Assembly (NCBI GenBank): GCA_023383035.1
Contig: JAHDYE010000010.1
Span: 1 to 34,960 of the forward strand
From: Burkholderiaceae bacterium
GTDB taxonomy: Bacteria; Pseudomonadota; Gammaproteobacteria; Burkholderiales; Burkholderiaceae_E
Reading direction: 5' to 3'
Length of the DNA stretch: 34,960 nt
The notes under the pieces: model-generated
Told to the model about the DNA's origin: nothing
Database searches by the model: none
What the model saw: only the letters and a program-made list of their open reading frames with translations
In this document: positions 31,447 through 34,960 of the stretch, one piece after another
Layout: each line of letters opens with the position of its first letter
Numbering within the stretch: the first letter of the stretch is position 1
Program-made: the position numbers and the translations under genes

Positions 31447-32307
31447 CTACAACTCGCGCGCCGAGAAGGTATTGCACTGCGAGGCCTGGCCGCTTTCCAG
31501 TCCGGCGCGGAACCAGCGCATGCGCTGTGCCGACGAGCCGTGCGTGAAGCTTTCCGGCACCACCACGCCCTGCGATCGCTTCTGGATGCGGTCGTCGCCC
31601 ACCGCCGCGGCCGCCGCCATGCCTTCCTCGATGTCGCCGCGCTCGAGCCAGTTGCGCGCCTGCTGCGAGTGGTGCGCCCACACGCCCGCGTAGCAGTCGG
31701 CCTGCAGTTCGAGGCGTACCGACAAGGCGTTGTACTGTTCCTGCGAGGCGCGCTGGCGCGCGCTCTGCATCTGGTCCATCGTGCCGAGCAGGTTCTGCAC
31801 GTGATGGCCGACCTCGTGCGCGATCACGTAGGCCTGCGCGAAGTCGCCGGGTGCGCCCAGGCGCTGGCTCATCAGCTCGAAGAAGCCCAGGTCGATGTAG
31901 ACCCGCTCGTCGCCCGGGCAGTAGAACGGACCCGTCGCCGCGGCGCCGAATCCGCACGCGGTGTCGACCCGTCCGCTGTAGAGCACCAGCTTGGGCGGCC
32001 GGTACTGAGCGCCGCCCTGCCTGAACGCCTGGTTCCAGACTTCCTCGGTGCTGGCCAGGACGACCGACACGAAGCGGCCGGCCTCGTCGGTGGGCGCCGG
32101 CGCCGGCCCCTGCCGCGAAGCGGGCGTGGTGACGGTCTCGACGCCCTGCAGCAGCCCCAGGACCATGCGCGGATCGACGCCGAACAGCCAGGCCGCCACG
32201 AACGCGATGGCGATGGTGCCCAGCCCCATGCCGGCGCGGCGTCCACCGAACCCGCCGGCGCGGCGGTCTTCGACGTTCGAACTCTCCCTGTGCCCTTGCC
32301 AGCGCAT
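31447..32307 (-). CDS. YpfJ-type neutral zinc metallopeptidase
   Basis: A 286-residue membrane-anchored protein of the neutral zinc metallopeptidase family. A basic, Gly-rich N-terminus and one hydrophobic segment (about 28-44) precede a soluble domain with the zinc motif HEVGHH (164-169) and LELQADCYAGVWAH supplying the third ligand region. TACGFGAAATGPFYCPGD (Cys118/Cys130) is characteristic of the family and probably forms a disulphide, placing the domain in the periplasm. AGGGAG lies before the ATG at 32307. Physiological substrate is unknown across the family. Confidence 0.92.
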   Translation of the reverse strand: MRWQGHRESSNVEDRRAGGFGGRRAGMGLGTIAIAFVAAWLFGVDPRMVLGLLQGVETVTTPASRQGPAPAPTDEAGRFVSVVLASTEEVWNQAFRQGGAQYRPPKLVLYSGRVDTACGFGAAATGPFYCPGDERVYIDLGFFELMSQRLGAPGDFAQAYVIAHEVGHHVQNLLGTMDQMQSARQRASQEQYNALSVRLELQADCYAGVWAHHSQQARNWLERGDIEEGMAAAAAVGDDRIQKRSQGVVVPESFTHGSSAQRMRWFRAGLESGQASQCNTFSAREL

Positions 32308-32405
32308 GTCGGTCTCCCTGCGCGGATCGGCGCGCGGAGAACCATCTTAGCGGTGTCGGGCGGCGGCTGCGCGGCCGGCCCGGGCGACGCGCCCCGCGCG
32401 CGGGG

Positions 32406-34372
32406 TCAGGCCTGCATCGGCGGCACGGCCACGTCTGCGCCCGCGCGCGCGGCGACCAGGCTTGCCAGTGCCGCGGCGTCCGGCGAACAGCGGCTCCGCA
32501 CGGCCGCCGCGACGTCGATACACGGAAGTCCCGCAGGCAGCACAGCGTCGCGCCAGGCCGCATCCTGGCGGTCGAACACCATCGCCGAAGGATCGAGACG
32601 ACCCGGACCGGCAGGCCGCGCGCATCCAGCAGCTTCTGTGCCGCGACGGCCAGCGTCACGTGGATGCCGGCGGCCAGCAGCGTCGCGACGGGGCTTTCGC
32701 GATCGCCGAGCACGTAGCCGCCGCGCCGGATGTCCAGCACCTGTTCGGGCGTACGCGTCTGCGCCGGCTGTGCATGCCGGGACAGCAACAGTGTGCTCGG
32801 ACGCTTCGCCCACGCGATCGCGCCGATCCACGCGACGGCCGTCTCGGCCGGATCGCAGGGGCGCCAGACGTCCGGACCGGCGTTCCCCTGCAGGTCGGCC
32901 GCTTGCGTGCCGGCCAGAGGCGCTGGCGCGGGTTCGTTCTCGCCGGCCGCGGTGAACACGCGCACTGCCGCCCGGCCTCGGCCCGGTCCGGCGGTGCGTA
33001 CCGCGTCGCCGCCGTCATCGCCGCTGTTCTCTGCCAGGTCGGCAGTACCGTACGGCAGGTAGCCGCCATGCAGCGCGATGCCGTTCATCACCGCGGCCAT
33101 GCCGGATGCGCGAACGCCGTAATCGACATGGCGCCCGCCATGGACGCCGCCGCGCAGCGCGCCGAAACCGGGGAAGCGGATCAGGTTCGAGCCGCCGGGC
33201 GCGGCCGAGCCGCCGAGCAGCTCGGGCAGCGCCGGCGCGAGCGCCGCGAGCACCTTGCGTGAAGCGTCGTCCGTGGCGATCGTATCGCGCGACCGGCCGA
33301 ATCGGGCCATCACCGTGATCAGCGTTTCGTGGAAACCGGCCGGCAGGTCGCCCCGCACGCGCCGGTCGAACTCGGCGGCCAGTTCCGGGAAGGCGTGCTG
33401 GTAGGCGGCGAAGCGCCGCTGCCAGTTGCGGCATGCCGTTTCTCCGCGCTCGCGTGCGTTCCACGATTCGTAGACGTCGCGCGGGATCTCGAACGGCGGG
33501 TGTCGCCATTCGAGCCGTTCGCGCGCAGCGCCCGCTTCGACCGTCGCCCGCGTTTCGCGGTCGAATCGTGCGTTGTCGCCGCGGCGCGGCGCTTCGTGGC
33601 CTGCCCGGATGCGGCAGACGACCAGGCTCGGTGCGTCCCTGAAATCGACCGCGCGGCGCAGCGCCGCATCGATCGCGTCGACGTCGTGTCCGTCGACCGG
33701 ACCGATCACGTTCCAGCCGTAGCGGCGAAAGCGCGCCGGCGTATCGGCGCCCGACGCGGACGCTTCGCCGGTGCCGTCGTCGGCGCATAACGCGACGAGC
33801 TTGTGCAGCTTCCAGGCAGCGGCCAGCGCGCAGGCGTCGCGGCTCGCCGCGTCGTGCGCCGCGCAGTCATCGTCGACCAAGATCCAGGTGCGGTGATCGA
33901 CGATGTCATGGCCGTCACGGTTGAATTCGTCGGCGAGCAGCTTCTCGGCCAGCGCCATGCCCACCGCGTCGGCCAGGCCGTGGCCCGGTTCGGTCCTCGC
34001 ACTGAAGCCCGAGCGGATGCCCGCCCGGCCGCGCAGCCGACCCTCGCGTTGCCCGCATCCGCGCAGCTCGTCCATCGTCAGGTCATGACCGGCCAGGTGC
34101 AGCAGCGCCTCGTGCAGCGCCGAGGCGTGCAGGCGGTACGCAACGACGCGATCGCGATCCGTCCACCCGGGATGGGCCGGGTGATGCCTGAGATGGCCAT
34201 CCCACAGCGCGACCAGCATTTCGGCCATGCCGGTCGGCCCGCCGGGCCGGCCGCCTGGTTGCGCCGCGACGTCGAGTGCGAGGACGCGCAGCGAATCGGC
34301 CATGCGCCGGGCGCGCAACGGGCGATATCGGTCGCGGTCGTACCGGGTCGGGACAGCGAGCAGGGCAGGCAT
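32406..34372 (-). pseudogene. Degenerate, frameshifted transketolase
   Basis: The reading frame from the ATG at 34372 (GGAG six bases upstream) aligns along its length with transketolase (PTGMAEMLVALWDGHLRHHP, GHDIVDHRTW, YGWNVIGPVDGHDVDAIDAA, ASGMAAVMNGIALHGGYLPY, DVWRPCDPAETAVAW). Near 32590-32593 it shifts: after VRVVS the family continuation PSAMVFDRQDAAW is in the next frame, as if one base were lost. That frame ends at 32406, short of a normal C-terminus. Nearly every thiamine-diphosphate and catalytic residue is changed: SGHP to GGRP, NGHGS to RLHAS, GPLGQG to TEPGHG, GDGC to DDDC, DDNG to ADDG, REFG to RASG, and the HDSIGLGEDGPTH block is lost. It cannot be an active transketolase. 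Confidence 0.85.
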
Positions 34373-34492
34373 CGGGAGCTCCGGAGCGCGGCGATCGGCC
34401 GCGATGGCCGCCGGACTGGTCCGGCACACGGCCTGTCGGAAACTCTAGGAGCCGGCCCGGCTCGTTTGAAGTCAGGAATTCTTGCGTTTCGG

Positions 34493-34508
34493 TTCAGGAA
34501 AACCTGAA
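34493..34508 (-). terminator. Small hairpin after prfC
   Basis: TTCAGG and CCTGAA pair around four bases immediately downstream of the prfC stop (on the minus strand, loop TTTT). The stem is only six pairs and no T-run follows. It may be a weak end or mRNA 3' element. Confidence 0.3.
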
Positions 34509-34510
34509 TA

Positions 34511-34960
34511 TCAGGCCGAATGCTCGTGCAACGTGAAACGCGCGCCGCCGCGCTCGCGCAGCACGCTGAAGCGCAGCTCGGGCCAGCGTTCCTGCGCTAC
34601 CGTGATCTCGTGCGGCGTGCGCACCAGGTAGGTCGGCGCATCGGCGGCGTCCAGCGCCACGCGGGCCGCGTTCTGCTCCAGGAAGCGCGGCACCATCGCC
34701 GCGTCGTCGCCGTTGATCCAACGCGCCGCCACGTAGGGCGCCGGCGCGATGCGCGCCTCCACGTTGTATTCGACGCGCAGCCGGTGCGCCACCACCTCGA
34801 ACTGCAGCTCGCCCACCGCGCCCAGCAGCAGCCGGCTGCCGCCGTCCAGGCGAAACACCTGGATCGCGCCTTCGTCGCCGAGCTGCGCGAGCGCCGCGCG
34901 CAGCTGCTTCATCTTCATCGGGTCGACCACCTCGATGGTGCGGAACGACTCGGGAGCAAA
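34511..34960 (-). CDS. prfC: Peptide chain release factor 3, C-terminal part
   Basis: The frame enters from the right edge and ends at 34511, giving the last 149 residues of RF3, the GTPase that recycles RF1/RF2 from the ribosome after termination. The region FAPESFRTIEVVDPMKMKQL and the downstream DGGSRLLLGAVGELQFEV and EYNVEARI are hallmarks of the C-terminal domain. The GTPase domain lies outside the window. It is the only clearly core gene here and argues that the right end is chromosomal backbone. Confidence 0.95.
   Translation of the reverse strand, partial: FAPESFRTIEVVDPMKMKQLRAALAQLGDEGAIQVFRLDGGSRLLLGAVGELQFEVVAHRLRVEYNVEARIAPAPYVAARWINGDDAAMVPRFLEQNAARVALDAADAPTYLVRTPHEITVAQERWPELRFSVLRERGGARFTLHEHSA

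Noticed and set aside
30701-34429. A 1242-codon minus-strand frame as one giant protein
   Set aside because: Only its first part is transketolase-like. After the shift near 32590 it runs in the wrong frame through the metallopeptidase and rhomboid genes.
34493-34508. Hairpin after prfC as a strong intrinsic terminator
   Set aside because: Six pairs only, and no T-run downstream on the minus strand; kept as a low-confidence feature only.
1-34960. CRISPR arrays, tRNA/rRNA genes, insertion sequences, phage or toxin-antitoxin modules
   Set aside because: No regularly spaced repeats, cloverleaf-like segments, transposase or integrase motifs, or terminal inverted repeats were seen on reading both strands.

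Overview
The window is GC-rich (by eye about two thirds G+C) and densely coded. It carries a twin-arginine TRAP receptor, a Bug-type tripartite tricarboxylate (TTT) system, several CoA-pathway operons and many regulators. This points to a chemoheterotrophic betaproteobacterium of the Burkholderiales/Alcaligenaceae type; the assignment is inferred from gene content. No rRNA, tRNA, CRISPR, phage or insertion sequence was seen.

Layout. (1) 1-771, minus strand: the 5' part of a TerC-family membrane protein behind a probable yybP-ykoY (Mn2+) riboswitch and its promoter. (2) 982-7180, plus strand: a stand-alone lipoyl-domain protein, a fused DctQM TRAP permease, both E1 subunits of a 2-oxoacid/acetoin dehydrogenase, a Tat-exported TRAP receptor and an SDR dehydrogenase. 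A convergent MarR regulator follows (7234-7728). No E2 or E3 is present. (3) 7884-10734: a periplasmic protein of unknown role, a YbaK-type tRNA deacylase and an exported aldo/keto reductase. (4) 10792-27606, plus strand: the main catabolic locus. It contains a two-subunit B12-dependent acyl-CoA mutase, an acyl-CoA ligase, a BadI/MenB-like crotonase, an SDR, an OYE-family flavoenzyme, a PcaF-like thiolase, Bug/TctB/TctA uptake, an unrecognised 320-residue protein with a duplicated helical unit and a Cys4 motif, a MeaB-type chaperone GTPase, a PimC/PimD-like acyl-CoA dehydrogenase pair and a LysR regulator. (5) 27761-30629: an MFS exporter and a third acyl-CoA dehydrogenase on the minus strand. 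(6) 30736-34960, minus strand: housekeeping-type genes (rhomboid, YpfJ-type metallopeptidase, release factor 3) and a degenerate, frameshifted transketolase.

How region 4 may work (inference). The TTT system imports a carboxylate and the ligase makes its CoA thioester. The acyl-CoA dehydrogenases, crotonase, SDR, OYE and thiolase oxidise and cleave it. The B12 mutase rearranges a branched, probably dicarboxylic, acyl-CoA skeleton, kept active by MeaB. The nearest relatives by eye (BadI, PimC/PimD, cyclohexanecarboxylate-CoA ligase, PcaF) belong to alicyclic acid and dicarboxylate routes. The mutase keeps the two residues that bind the free carboxylate in methylmalonyl-CoA mutase but has lost other substrate-pocket residues, so its substrate is probably new.

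Three near-palindromic T-N11-A boxes of the form AGGCAT-N11-ATGNCT lie upstream of the mutase operon, the TTT operon and the minus-strand acyl-CoA dehydrogenase. Each sits about 64 bases upstream of the start expected from a plausible promoter. A weaker copy overlaps the start of the LysR gene. Together they define a candidate local regulon for that LysR protein.
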